Notes: generated by a model not told the origin, from the letters alone. A stretch of DNA of 64,000 nt from Nematopogon swammerdamellus (GCA_946902875.1 OX336345.1:17391395-17455394); one strand, 5' to 3'; shown: positions 21,977 to 32,375, counted from the stretch's first letter. Program-made: numbers and translations.

Positions 21977-22189
21977 AGCATTAATCCTGCTTTCATATGT
22001 TCTTCAATATGTTTTATCTTTATTCATTATTTAGTTTTGGAATCGGCAAGGCCTCGGACAAGGCCAATTACGTCTAACCTGTTAAAAGTATTTTTATTTG
22101 AAACTTCGTTTTTGCTGTCCCTATTAATAAAAGTTTAATACCTATGACATTGTTTATATATATACAATTTCGCTACCTCCAGGGAATCT

Positions 22190-22350
22190 ATAAATATTTC
22201 AAGTTTCAAAAAGATGGCTCGAAACGTTTAGGAGCAACAAGCTGTGACAGACAAACGGACGCACGGACGAGCAGACACCTGACCGACTTTATAAGGGGGG
22301 CACCCTTTGAAAGTCGGTCACGTGTCTGTCCAGCGTCGCTGGCTATATGA
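22190..22350 (+). repeat. retroelement-type 3' end with GGAC stretch
   Basis: AAGATGGCTCGAAACGTTTA and GACAGACAAACGGACGCACG are typical of a dispersed lepidopteran repeat end. Family not identified. Confidence 0.35.
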
Positions 22351-22489
22351 CCAGGACAACAGCAACACGACAGGATAGTTGAAAAAATAAAAATGGTAGA
22401 AGGCATCAATCACTGGTCAATCAGAGGAAAAGTAACTTTAAATTTATGTGCACAAAGACGAAATAGGAAATATGTGAATTTATGCATTC

Positions 22490-22795
22490 GTACTTTAAAA
22501 GAATAGCCTCACTGCATCTCTCCCCGTGTACGTCGTAAAAGGCGACTAAGGGATATGACTCCCTTCTTATATTACTAGGTGGTACGGTTTAACCCGCCCG
22601 GATTGCTACCACCGCACTGAATGAAAGGTCGGTCGAAACGGCTATGTAAATAGTTTTGTTTTCCGTCCAGTTCAGTGTAGCCGGCACGACCGAAGGGAAG
22701 CACTGACGTGGCACCAACTTCACCCGGTGTTATGGGTTGCCCGTGATGGGATAGGTGATGTAGCCAACCGTGTCGGTTTCCATAAAAAAAATGTA
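22490..22795 (+). mobile_element. SINE A with GCATCTCTCC-type head
   Basis: Head AATAGCCTCACTGCATCTCT up to CGACTAAGGGAT, then the central block (CTAGGTGGTACGG, GCACTGAATGAAAGGTCGG) and the tail CCAACCGTGTCGGTTTCC plus A-run. Confidence 0.8.
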
Positions 22796-22799
22796 TGCA

Positions 22800-23285
22800 T
22801 ATATGTCGCAGAACGAAGAGAATTGTATGACAGTACGCAGATCTATCGAATATTTGGTGCGAATCCCCAATTCTCATAATTCAAAGACCTGTCAGGTTAT
22901 TAGGTAAAGTTATCTCCAATTAACTATTCAAATAGCTTGATAAATTTCACTTAAGACGGGATCTGCCCTTTCTCAAAGTTTGGTTTGGACGTTTTGATTA
23001 ATATGGCCCAAACAATAATCATCAATTGTTTGAATTTATGATGAAACTTACATTAAAAAAAATGTAATCATTTAACGAAAACAATCTTTCCTCGTTAATT
23101 GAATAAAAATAATGCCTTTAAAATCTGTTGTGAGAACGAATTCAGATTTTTAAATGAAAGCTCGTTAGTTTGATATTCATGAATAATATCTTGATTAAAT
23201 TAATTGGTTTCCTATTGATTTCATTATTTAAATATTCACATAATTTTATATTATAAAATTGATATATACAGAAGTTTGTCTGTTG
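22800..23285. other. no gene recognised
   Basis: AT-rich, no coding signal. Confidence 0.5.
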
Positions 23286-23289
23286 GACT

Positions 23290-23560
23290 CCTAAACTCAC
23301 TAGGGGGCAAATACCCTCACAACATTCTCTAGATGCTTCTCGTGTCGCACTGCGAAAGTGTGGAATTGGCTTCCGGAGAGTATCTTTCCCTACTGCTACA
23401 ATCCACGGATCTCCACACGTGGCCTTTCCCTAGCGGCTTTAGTCCGCCTTGAAGCCGGACTGGCACCTTCTGGGGGCTGAAATTGGCTGCGCCTGAGGTT
23501 TCGACCTCAAGCACAGCCACCCGAAGTGGATGGCTGTGCTCGAGGTCGCATTTGTTGCGC
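23290..23560 (-). repeat. dispersed repeat I
   Basis: Reversed it contains CCCGAGG-like GTCGAAACCTCAGGCGCAGC, CCAATTTCAGCCCC, GGTGCCAGTCCGGCTTCAAG and AGGCGGAC. The same block is at 25.5 and 35.6 kb. Beyond the block this copy continues with GGAATTGGCTTCCGGAGAG, which could be part of a LINE C-terminus. Confidence 0.55.
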
Positions 23561-23744
23561 AAACGTTGCATATCTCCACCGTTTTACAGAGAACATGTTC
23601 CGCGGCATGTTCCAAGATGTTGTCAGTGACACACACCGCAGAAGTCACTTTCCGCTAGTAAATTTGAAAAGGACATGCTGTCTGGACATAGGTAATACTT
23701 TCATCTTAAAATCTCAAAAAATCCTTTGTCCCTTACTAGGTGAT

Positions 23745-23955
23745 AGTTTCGAATTGTAGCCGACTGAGTTGGTACCACCATGCTGGACGTAAAATAGCCG
23801 CATAGTGTTCTCCTCTAGTCAAGTATAGCCAGCAAATCAAAGGGATGTGCCACCTTCTCAGAGGTGATATTGGCTGGTCGGAGCATAATTATGCTGTTTG
23901 TGACCCTTCTGATCCGTGTGGCTATATAGCCGATACCAGATGACATAAAAAAAAA
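23745..23955 (+). mobile_element. SINE F, 5'-truncated
   Basis: GCCGACTGAGTTGGTACCAC, CTCCTCTAGTCAAGTATAGC, GATATTGGCTGGTCGGAGC and an A-rich end match the 3' two thirds of the full copy at 25.7 kb. Confidence 0.65.
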
Positions 23956-23995
23956 TAAAGATATACTTACATCGATGTTTTGCTGTAATTTATAG

Positions 23996-24078
23996 AAGTC
24001 CTTGCAGTGCAGCACAACGCCGATTACTTCGCTCACACCAATTGTCGGGATACAGCGTGCGATACGTATGTTATGTAT
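23996..24078 (+). repeat. SINE B 3' fragment
   Basis: GCAGCACAACGCCGATTACT and AATTGTCGGGATACAGCG with an ATGT tail. Confidence 0.55.
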
Positions 24079-24080
24079 GT

Positions 24081-24129
24081 CGTTACACCTACTTGTAGGT
24101 GTAACGATGCCACATGTCGCGCTATCGAT

Positions 24130-24155
<26 letters not shown>
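24081..24155 (+). repeat. hairpin and LINE 3' tail with poly(A)
   Basis: A 12-bp perfect stem (CGTTACACCTAC/GTAGGTGTAACG, loop TT) is followed by GATGCCACATGTCGCGC, the end sequence of the CR1-like copies, and an A-run of about 26. Confidence 0.5.
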
Positions 24156-24159
<4 letters not shown>

Positions 24160-24160
<1 letters not shown>

Positions 24161-24540
24161 CATATTTGCAAATTATTTGCTGAACTCTGAACATTACCAG
24201 GTACGATAGCAATACACCAACGTATTGTCAGCTAAGTTCATTATCATTACTAACGATGCCTACGCGAGATCCGACGTTAAATCACACTGTGTGTATTTGT
24301 ATAGTAAATTGTTCATCTCCGTAGACGAAATTCACAGAGATAATAACAAACATTGCTTTAAGATGGAATAAGAGTAATATACTTCAAGAAAGGGGTTCAT
24401 TCTATGGGTTGAATGCAAAGATAAACAGATTCATTTGTCATGGCAATAGTTTTAAAATTAATTAAAAGTTTAAGGTTATTTATTTATCAAATATTATTAT
24501 TGTAAATGTATTTATTTATTATACTAACATGATAACGTGT
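24160..24540. other. no gene recognised
   Basis: AT-rich, no coding signal. Confidence 0.5.
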
Positions 24541-24544
24541 GGGG

Positions 24545-24875
24545 GCGTTACTTAAAAAGAATAGCCCACTGCATCTCTCCCCGTGCATGTGGTAAAAGGC
24601 GACTAAGGGATAAGAACAAGATGCCGTGTATAAGGGCAACAGGCTAGCCACCTCTCACTTTGGCACGGTCCTTCCACGGAGTCATGTAGCAGGTGGGTCT
24701 TCCTGCCTTACTTGCTGCTTGATAGTTATCATGTCTTAATAGGTACTTTGCTAAATGTGGTGGTCGGTGTTGTGATGTAATTTATAAGAGTACCTACTTG
24801 CAGCACAACACTGACTACTCTGCTTACCCCGATTGTCGAGATACAGCGTATATTATGCGTGCAAATGTATTTATT
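24545..24875 (+). mobile_element. SINE B, near full length
   Basis: Head ACTGCATCTCTCCCCGTGC to CGACTAAGGGAT, then GATGCCGTGTATAAGGGC, CTTGCTGCTTGATAG, a slightly eroded hairpin and CCCGATTGTCGAGATACAGC. Confidence 0.8.
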
Positions 24876-24879
24876 TATT

Positions 24880-25475
24880 TTAACATAATATTAAATTAAC
24901 AATTATCCTACATACAAGTACATTCACATTTGGCTATGTCTAATATTATCCTACTCTGTAAGTCTTTACTTGATATAAAAAGATACAAACGTTTTGTGGG
25001 TAAGTTTTTTTTTTTTGGGATATCAACAGCACAAGTTATACAAATTATACATGTATTTATAATCTTAATTCTGAATTTTGATCTATGTTCTATGTTATTT
25101 GATTATGTTTTATGTTTTTTTGATTAATTAATCATTCTGTTCTCTATTCTAGGTAGTTTCTTCATTACACCCCCGCGGCACCGCCCCACGCGACGAGCAC
25201 AGCGGTTGCAGGCATTTAGACTTTTCTATCGTTGCATAGTAATATTAAAACAACCGCATTCATAATTCATTTCCACTCGACATTCATACAAAGGCATCCC
25301 GCGGGCATTAATAAACGATATTAGTCGACAAATTACAAGCTATTAGTGCTCTTGATTGCATCGCGCGCTGCCTTCGAAGTGGCCGACGCACGAAACTCGA
25401 AATAATAGAACAGCTATTGTTGTACATACAATGCCATGCCAGACACAATCGAAGGGAAGCACTGGTATTTTTTTC
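24880..25475. other. unique-looking sequence, nature unknown
   Basis: 25160-25425 has mixed base composition and no repeat I know (GGCACCGCCCCACGCGACG; GCGCGCTGCCTTCGAAGTG). It could be a regulatory or untranslated host segment, but no frame supports a coding call. Confidence 0.3.
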
Positions 25476-25484
25476 TTGTTTCCG

Positions 25485-25640
25485 AACTGAGTGGCTGTGC
25501 TGTGCCCGAGGATGAAGCCTCAGGCGCAGCCAATTTCACCCCCGAGGAGGTGCCAGTCCGGCTTGAAGGCGGCCTAATGTCTCTGGGAAAGGCTACTAAC
25601 CTGCGATTTGAAGATCAGTGGATTGTAGGTGGTATATTTC
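25485..25640 (+). repeat. dispersed repeat I
   Basis: GAAGCCTCAGGCGCAGCCAA, CACCCCCGAGGAGGTGCCAG and GGAAAGGCTACTAACC, in the same sense as the 35.6 kb copy. Confidence 0.6.
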
Positions 25641-26240
25641 GTACTCAACATAAAATGAAAAGAATGGAATATGGAATGGTTGGAATGCACTGGAATGGAA
25701 TAGAGAATGAAATAGAATTGAATGAGATGGAATTGAATGAAATGCGGCGGGTGGCCGAGTGGTTTGGGCATCGGCTTCTCATGCGAGAGGTCCGAGGTTC
25801 GAATCCGGCCCGCGGGCGTGTACCAATGAGTTTTTTCTGACGAAAAAATTTACGTACATACCTACACCTGCTGCTTCACCGTTCGGAACCGGTGTAAAAC
25901 TGTAGGTCCCTTCCCTGGCCCCTTACTAGGTGGTAGGCTCAAATTGCAGCCGACTGGGTTGGTACCACCGTACTGGATGTAAGATGGCCGCATAGCAGCC
26001 TCGGCTGTGTTCTCCTCTGGTCCAGTATAGCCAGCAATCCAGGGAAGTCTCCGGTATGGCACCTACCTTCTCGGGGTGATATTGGCTGGTCGGAGCATGC
26101 GCTTTGTCCCCTCCGACGCAGCCACCCAAACCGGATAACATAAAAAAAAATGCAATTGAAGGAAATGGAATTGAATGAAATGTAATTGAATTAAATGGAA
26201 TTGAATTAAATGTAATTGAATTAAATGGAATGGAATGTGA
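25641..26240 (+). repeat. GGAATG-type microsatellite split by SINE F
   Basis: Degenerate GGAATG/GAATTGAATG repeats occur on both sides of the SINE (25650-25743 and 26152-26235), so the SINE inserted into an existing simple repeat. Confidence 0.75.
25744..26151 (+). mobile_element. SINE F, full length, tRNA-like head
   Basis: The head is tRNA-like: GGCCGAGTGGTTTGGGC (A box) and GAGGTTCGAATCCGGCC (B box). Then comes the central block AAACTGTAGGTCCCTTCCC, ACTAGGTGGTAGG and GGTTGGTACCACCG, which SINE A shares, followed by a tail peculiar to F (AGATGGCCGCATAGCAGCC, GGTCGGAGCATGCGC) and an A-run. Confidence 0.85.
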
Positions 26241-26254
26241 TATGTCAGTCAGTC

Positions 26255-26500
26255 GGCATGTATGCGCAAACTGCTGGACATAGGCATCTTCAATTTAACT
26301 CCAGTCCTCCCGGCCCTTATTGGTACGGAACCACTGCTTTCCGCAAACGTACTTGATGTCGTCGTCCTACCTGGCGGGTGGTCTTTCCACGCTCCGTTTT
26401 CCTGTCCACGGCCGCCAGTGTAGGAAACGGTTACTCCAACGGTCGTCGTCTCTTTGGCTGACGTGCCCAGCCCAGCTTATCTCGGTGTCCAATATAGACT
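26255..26500 (-). mobile_element. RTE-type LINE 3' end
   Basis: Longest of the reversed RTE ends: GACGTCAGCC-like start, CGGCCGTGGACAGGAAAACG, GACGACATCAAGTACG and CCAGCAGTTTGCGC when read on the minus strand. Confidence 0.6.
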
Positions 26501-26524
26501 ACTTTGGTGCGTCGGCGGATTGCC

Positions 26525-26780
26525 ATCCTTCCTTATCCTTCCTTCCTTCCTTACCTATAATAAAATCCAACGTCTGCTTTCTGTCTGAGTGTCTGAGTGT
26601 CTGTCTGTCCGCTTATAACTCGAGAACCACTGAACCGATTTTAATAAAACAAAATTCTACGAATAGCTTGATTCTTCCCATCAACTATAGGCTACTTACT
26701 ATCACGCTAAATAGCTTATGAGGTTAGCAGTGAAGTGAAATATGAGAGCGGGCGGAGCCGCGGGCACAGCTTGTGTAATA
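26525..26780 (-). repeat. dispersed repeat with GCCCGCGGCTCCGCC end
   Basis: Reversed it starts ACAAGCTGTGCCCGCGGCTC, continues to AAAATCGGTTCAGTGG and ends in a CAGA/GTCT-type and CCTT repeat. It is related by its head to the composite elements. Confidence 0.5.
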
Positions 26781-26784
26781 TGTA

Positions 26785-27190
26785 ATGGAATGAAATGAAA
26801 TATAGAATGCACAACGGCACACAATTTTCATCAGAAGGTTCGTAATACGTCGTTACGTAGCGTATTACAAATACGTATTGCGTACGTACGTACGTCTGTG
26901 GTTGTGACAGGGATGGACATATTTTTGTAATGTCGTCTTTGTGCTCAATAAAAATTTTCATTAATTCCACGAGTTACTCCCGCTTCTGACATTTTGAATA
27001 CTTTAGACGGAAGACACGCCGCACCACCGGGCGTCAAGGGAACGTTCGTCTGTTTCCTCTAATTGCTATTTTAGATCTCAATTTGACGGAATCGTGATAT
27101 TTTGGCAGATTGCGACTGGCGGCTTGTAATGTACGGGCTATCATCTGTTGAAGTACTGGCTAATATTAGCTGGAGTTTAGCAGGATTAAT
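26785..27190. other. no gene recognised
   Basis: Contains a CGTA-rich stretch at 26876-26895; nothing else identified. Confidence 0.45.
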
Positions 27191-27195
27191 AATTG

Positions 27196-27420
27196 TTTTA
27201 CCTTACTAGGAGGTACGGTTTAACCCACCCAGACCCAGGTTGGTATCATCGCACTGAATGAAAGGTCTGTCGGAGCGACTATGTTAGTAGTTTAGTTCAG
27301 TGTAGCCGGCACGACCAAAGGGAAGCATTGACATGGCACCTAGTTCACCAAGGTGTTATGGGCTAAAATGGGGCTAAATCACGGGTGTTGTAGGTGATGT
27401 AGCCAAGCGCGGCAGTTTTT
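27196..27420 (+). mobile_element. SINE A fragment, plus copy of an inverted pair
   Basis: Central block (CTTACTAGGAGGTACGG) to a damaged tail (GTAGCCAAGCGCGGCAG). Confidence 0.6.
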
Positions 27421-27550
27421 TTTTTTGGTAACTGACACCGTTGACTACATAACCTACTACATCTGTGATGTCAGCCCATAACATGTTAAAATAGGTGCCA
27501 TATAAGTGCTTCCCTTTGGTCGTGCCGGTTACACTGAACTGGACGGATGT
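27421..27550 (-). mobile_element. SINE A fragment, minus copy of an inverted pair
   Basis: Starts at the T-run and reads GGTAACTGACACCGTTGAC, so the two SINE copies meet tail to tail. Confidence 0.6.
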
Positions 27551-27785
27551 TACGATAAAAAATATTAATAGTATAGGAAGAATGTAGAGTAGATAAACTT
27601 TAGAAACGGGAGGAGGATTCAACCTCCTTCACTGTTTGTGATATAAGCTAACTATAATATTATCTTTACAAACAGAATGTGTTGTTGCTTGATACTCTAA
27701 TGAACGACTAGCTTGGTAGAATCGATATTATTGTGTTCATTTTGTTATCGTAAGCAGTGATAGCAATTATGTTATAAATAATATC

Positions 27786-27871
27786 GAACTGATGAGCATA
27801 AAAAATGGAACTGACTCATCCAATTTGGGGAAATTGGATGAGTCAGTTCCATATTTTATGCTCATCAGTTC
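27786..27871. repeat. hairpin 1, 41-bp arms, GGGG loop
   Basis: Arms 27786-27826 and 27831-27871 pair with one mismatch seen; the loop is GGGG. Confidence 0.9.
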
Positions 27872-27886
27872 AAAGTCAGTACAAAA

Positions 27887-27948
27887 GAAATTAATGCTAA
27901 TAATCAAATATGTTAGGGGTAACATATTTGATTATTAGCATTAATTTC
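27887..27948. repeat. hairpin 2, 29-bp perfect arms, GGGG loop
   Basis: Arms 27887-27915 and 27920-27948 pair perfectly, again around GGGG, 15 nt after hairpin 1. Confidence 0.9.
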
Positions 27949-27987
27949 AAACAAGAATAAAGGTCTTATATATATATGTATGTATAT

Positions 27988-28366
27988 GTCAGCCTCGGTA
28001 GAACAGTGGTGCTGCGGTCGGTCGGACTGTTGTTAAGTAACCCTGAGCGCGGTCAGTACTTGGATGGGTTACCGCTCGACCGTTGGAGGCTGACCGTGGT
28101 TCGGATTCCACGTGAAACTGTAGGTTCCTTCCCTTCTTACCTTAATAGGTGGTAGGGTTTATTCCAGCCGAGTTGGTACCACCGCACTGAATGAAACGTC
28201 GGTCGAAACGGCTATGTAAATAGTTCGTGTTTTCCGGCCAGTTCAGTTTAGCCGACATGAAATGAAGGGAAACACTGACATGGCACCTAGTTCACCCGGT
28301 GTTATGGGCTGACATCACGGATGTTGTAGGTGATGTAGCCAACCGTGTCAGTTTCCATAAAAAAAT
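27988..28366 (+). mobile_element. SINE A, full length, tRNA/5S hybrid head
   Basis: Best plus-strand copy. CAGCCTCGGTAGAACAGTGG (A-box-like), GCGCGGTCAGTACTTGGATG (5S internal-control-region-like), GTGGTTCGGATTCCACG (B-box-like), the central block, then GTGTCAGTTTCC and an A-run. Confidence 0.85.
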
Positions 28367-28497
28367 TCCAGATTTTCGGAGATAAATTAGAAAGTTAACG
28401 AAATATATTATTTTAAGTGAATCAATCATGTGACATACTTATTACTGAAAAGGGCTGGTTATGAGGAATACAAAAATTATATTCCTAAAATATTGTA

Positions 28498-28539
28498 TTA
28501 CCGATAGATGGCGTGATTCCTCATGCCATCTATCGGTAA
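28498..28539. repeat. 15-bp perfect hairpin
   Basis: TTACCGATAGATGGC/GCCATCTATCGGTAA with a 12-nt loop. GATAGATGGCG is part of element D, so this may be two D ends meeting. Confidence 0.7.
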
Positions 28540-28599
28540 CCGTTCGTACGTTCGTTCGTTCGTTCGTTAATTCGTACTTTTGTTGTTAACATGTTCGAT

Positions 28600-28918
28600 C
28601 ATTCGGTAGATGGCGCTCTTCCGCATATTTATTTATTGCTGTCTATTGTTTATTACGTACTTTTATGGCAGTAGGACTGCACTAGAACTTGTCGCAATAC
28701 AATATTATTTGTGTGGGGAGGGGACACCGCGTATTTTTTTATTCTTTGCCTTTTTTATTATTTGTTGGCATACCCGTCATAATAACACATTTCTGTTAAA
28801 ATTTCAACTGGGTACCTATTGCGGTTCAAAAGATACAACCGTACGGACAGACAGACGGACAGACAGACAGACGGCATAAGCTTAGTAATAGGCTTCCGTA
28901 TGGATACGGAACCGTAAA
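28600..28918 (+). mobile_element. element D, 5'-truncated
   Basis: TTCGGTAGATGGCGC, CATAATAACACATTTCTG, GGACAGACAGACGGACAG and GGATACGGAACCGTAAAAA. Confidence 0.65.
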
Positions 28919-28919
28919 A

Positions 28920-29635
28920 ATGATGGCACTGACGCACAGAGCAAGAAACACCACCGCGCCGTTCTGGCGCCAGCAAACCAGTGCAGGTTTGGTTGGTAGC
29001 GCCAAATCAATTCAAACCTGTTCATATTAAATTCGTAATTCAAACCGATTTATTGTTTGAGAATAAAGCTCGAATCTCGCTTGGTTCGATTTAGCGTTTA
29101 GATTCAAATTTCGAGATTCGTTCTCTGTTCGAAATTCAAACCTGAATCGTTCTGGACACGTTCAAACGCCCGTCGATTTGAATGTTGCGCGTCGAACACT
29201 TTCAGTAAGTGGTTCTGAAGAATTCAAAAGGAGAGAACTACTTTTGGCATACATTGCCTACTCTTGTTTCCAGCCCGCGCGGAAAAACGGACATTGACTT
29301 GTGATCACTCTCTGTGACTACAAATTTGCAAATATGACTGTTCCAATTTTTTATTGTTAAGCTACATAACTCTTGTTATATACCACTATTCCAAATAAAA
29401 AGAGAATTACTCTAGTTTTGCCACAAAAACTATTCAATTGAACTTTTTTCTTAAAATTTAGAGAGATAATTATTTGTACCTAAACTAATATTATGGTAAG
29501 TTGTCACAAAAGTTGGGGCGACTAATCAGAATTCAAAATGGTATAACAACTCCTACGTCATGCATTAAAAAAAATACTTGGTACTTTTTCTAAACAAGAG
29601 CAAACTTAAAATATTACTATATATATTATTTTTAA
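28920..29635. other. no gene recognised
   Basis: 28960-29230 contains several TTCAAA/TTCGAA-containing stretches. No coding frame found. Confidence 0.4.
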
Positions 29636-29639
29636 TGTT

Positions 29640-29815
29640 AACTAGTACTAAGCATGTACTCGCTTTTTATATTTCTTCTTTAGATAAAATGCAAAACCGA
29701 AAATTAAGAGAAAAAATACGTCCAGATCAGACCCGTCCTGGTCGGGACGTATTTTTTCTCTTCATTTACGGTTTTGCATTTTATCTAAAGAAGAAATTTA
29801 AAATAATACCTCAGT
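29640..29815. mobile_element. family E element as a near-perfect palindrome
   Basis: Two arms of about 57 bp (TTCTTCTTTAGATAAAATGC in the left, its reverse complement in the right) flank a short centre holding GGTCGGGACG. The tRNA-like core has been lost and only the arms remain. TAGTACTAAGCATGTACTCG marks the left terminus. Confidence 0.75.
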
Positions 29816-29971
29816 AAAAACGGCCTTCAGTGCCTATTAGACAAGATGTAGGTTATATTTATATCATTAAAAAAATTACTCCGATTTTTTTTTTCTTATT
29901 TTTCCCTGGGTAGTCATAAACTGGCCCGCTCCCTGGTTCCCGCTTGACGTTGAATTTTGGGACACGTTGTA

Positions 29972-30305
29972 TATATACATACATACATACATATCACACA
30001 CGCTGAATCCCGACAATCGGGCTAAGCAGAGTAATCGGTGTTGTGCTGCAAGAGCTCTGGTAAATTACGGCACAACACCGAAAACCACGTTTCGCAAAGA
30101 ATTCGAACAAGATTAAATAGATCAAGCAGCAAGTAAGGTGTGAAAACCCACCTGCTGCATGACTCGGTGGAAGTACCGTGCCAAGGTGAGAGATGGCGAG
30201 CCCGTCGCCCTTTAGCGCGGCATCTTGTCCTTATCCCTTAGTCGCCTTTTACGACATGCATGGGGAGAGATGCAGTGGGGCTATTATTTTTACGTACCGA
30301 CCCCA
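29972..30305 (-). mobile_element. SINE B, near full length
   Basis: CATACATACATATCACACAC tail, the CCCGACAATCGGGCTAAGC block, the hairpin, and the head ending CGTACCGACCCCACACTG. Confidence 0.8.
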
Positions 30306-30309
30306 CACT

Positions 30310-30850
30310 GCACGTATACAGGATGTTTTATGACCATAGGTCATATCATAAAGCAAACCAGGTACTCCTGAGCCTATGTGGAGCAAAAAAAGTTAGATGA
30401 CATTTTGTTCTACGGTGATCTTTTTTTTGTTCCTTACTAAAGTAAATAAATTTATTTCATTGTATAGATTATTATTTTGTAATTTCTTCTTTGCGCACAC
30501 CACTTGTAACACCTTTTCGCCTGCTCTCCTAGTTAATACCAGTTCTATACTTTTAAATGGTTTTGGGTTCTGTATTTTTACGGCCTAATCAAGGGAAGTG
30601 GGCGTCGGTGACGAAGTATACATCGCATACACTCGTATAAATGTAGGTTTATATTCAATTTGTTAGTACGTAATATTCACATGAAAACAAACACACTATT
30701 GAACCTATTGGTAAGTAATTATGTAAGTGGAAACAAAAGTGGAAGCGAAGAACAAAGGAAGATACTGAAAAAAATATGCCCACTTTTTATCTTAATTAAA
30801 CTGAGAAATTTATATTTCACCTTTGGTGGACCTGAAAATAAAATTTCGTA
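30310..30850. other. no gene recognised
   Basis: Begins with TATACAGGATGTTTTATGAC, which resembles a transposon terminus, but I found no partner end. Confidence 0.35.
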
Positions 30851-30854
30851 AAAC

Positions 30855-31038
30855 GTCCAATCTGAATGAGAGGTCGGTTGAAATGGCTATGTAAATCGTT
30901 CGTGTTTTCCGTCTAGTTCAGTGTAGCCACGACCGAAGGAAAGCACTGACATGGCACCTAGCTCACGAAGGTGTTATAGGCTGACATCACGGATGTTGTA
31001 GTGTAGGTGATGTAGCCAACCGTGTCAGTTTCCATAAA
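30855..31038 (+). mobile_element. SINE A fragment (3' part)
   Basis: TGAGAGGTCGGTTGAAATGG to AACCGTGTCAGTTTCC with an A-run. Confidence 0.65.
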
Positions 31039-31039
31039 A

Positions 31040-31555
31040 ATATAATTTAATATATAGAGAAACAAAGGAAATTTTACATACTTTAGTTTTAGGTAAGTTT
31101 TGATTTTCGTTTCTTGCTTATTTGATTAATTGTTTTGTAATTTTTTACCATATTAATAGGTACATTCTTTAGGTATTAGAACTTAAATAAAATAAAATCC
31201 GAATTTATATGATCGAAACATAAAATGGCTTCTATTCATAACATGTCACGCCGCGTTTGCGCCAGTGATTTGTCCGAAAAGCGGGTAGTTTATCACGAGC
31301 AGCCGCATCGCTGTAAACAAGCAATTTCCGTTTCTTCCAATCAGAAGCGTAGGTGAAGGGGTGGCGTGTGGGGCGAACGCTGCAACTGCAAATGTTGCCA
31401 CAAAGTCGTGGCATTTTCGCAATCGACCTCGAGCCGTATTACTTTTGCCGTAGCGCGATGATGCGTTATGCTTACCACAAGTAAGCGTAGCTCCGCGTAC
31501 TTGATCTCTGTCCATATCGGTCAATCGTCATTACTGTCACGGAAATCATCAAGCT
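31040..31555. other. unassigned, partly GC-balanced segment
   Basis: A minus frame at 31246-31524 is open for 92 codons (ends FGQITGANAA) but has no domain I recognise. It could be a repeat or chance. Confidence 0.3.
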
Positions 31556-31557
31556 AA

Positions 31558-31615
31558 AAAATACATACAACGTGTCCCAAAACTCAACGTCAAGCGAGAA
31601 CCAGGAAGTAGGCCA
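31558..31615 (-). repeat. short dispersed repeat end
   Basis: Reversed CGCTTGACGTTGAGTTTTGG and GACACGTTGTATGTA match 29938-29972 in the opposite sense, so two copies of the same 3' end face each other. Confidence 0.5.
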
Positions 31616-31832
31616 AATAATAGTCCGTATCGATAGTTATTTAAAGAAATAACTAGACTAAATATGCACGTAGAGTATCGGTTGTGTCCCGGCCCCGGCG
31701 CAGAATGTGTTGGCGCACCGCGCCACCTCTCCTGCCTGCCTGTGTTCTCAAGTGCCGTGTTTTTTTTGTTTTTTTTTATGGTGTGTCGTGTCGGTGTGAT
31801 GTCGTAGGTGTGCGTGCGTGTGTGTGTCCGGC

Positions 31833-31863
31833 CCACAGAAATCAGAAATATTGATTTCTGTGG
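31833..31863. repeat. 12-bp perfect hairpin
   Basis: CCACAGAAATCA/TGATTTCTGTGG around a 7-nt loop. Confidence 0.6.
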
Positions 31864-31869
31864 TCCGGC

Positions 31870-32005
31870 CGTACGTATTGTAACACTTACTGGCTGAACG
31901 GAGCATGTGTTCTGGTGCCTCTGACTCAGCCACTCACAGATCAGCGAACGGTGGCCGTTGTCCTCTAGGCGACGCGATTTCTTGCTATATAGCCACCCAT
32001 TACAG
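31870..32005 (+). repeat. SINE F-like tail variant
   Basis: CTGGCTGAACGGAGCATGTG and GCCTCTGACTCAGCCAC parallel the F tail (GGCTGGTCGGAGCATG, CCTCTGACTCCGACACC), with a different end (ATATAGCCACCC). Confidence 0.4.
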
Positions 32006-32014
32006 GTAAAAACA

Positions 32015-32343
32015 AATTAAAAAAACCGGCCAAATGCGAGTCGAACTCGCGCACCGAGGGTTCCGTATCGCAATGGCTAGCGCCACTCACGCCATCTAGA
32101 TGTCGTGTTATGAAATGCTTCATATTAGTTAAATGTCATGATTAATTAAAATGCTTCATAATATGTTCGGTAGATGGCGCGCGCGTATACACTTTTTTGG
32201 TTTCTTCTATGGGAACCCCGTGAATTTTTTACTTTTTCTTATTTTTATTATTTGTTGTTATATCGGTCATAATAACACATATTCTGTGAAAATTTCAACG
32301 GGCTACCTATTATGGTTCAAGAGATACAGCCCTCGGACGGACG

Positions 32344-32375
<32 letters not shown>

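Noticed and set aside
23815..24171. 118-codon minus frame beginning with a Phe run
   Set aside because: Reads through a poly(A) tract and SINE F/B fragments.
31246..31524. 92-codon minus frame as a host exon
   Set aside because: No domain, no splice signals I could define, and repeat ends nearby; listed only as unassigned sequence.
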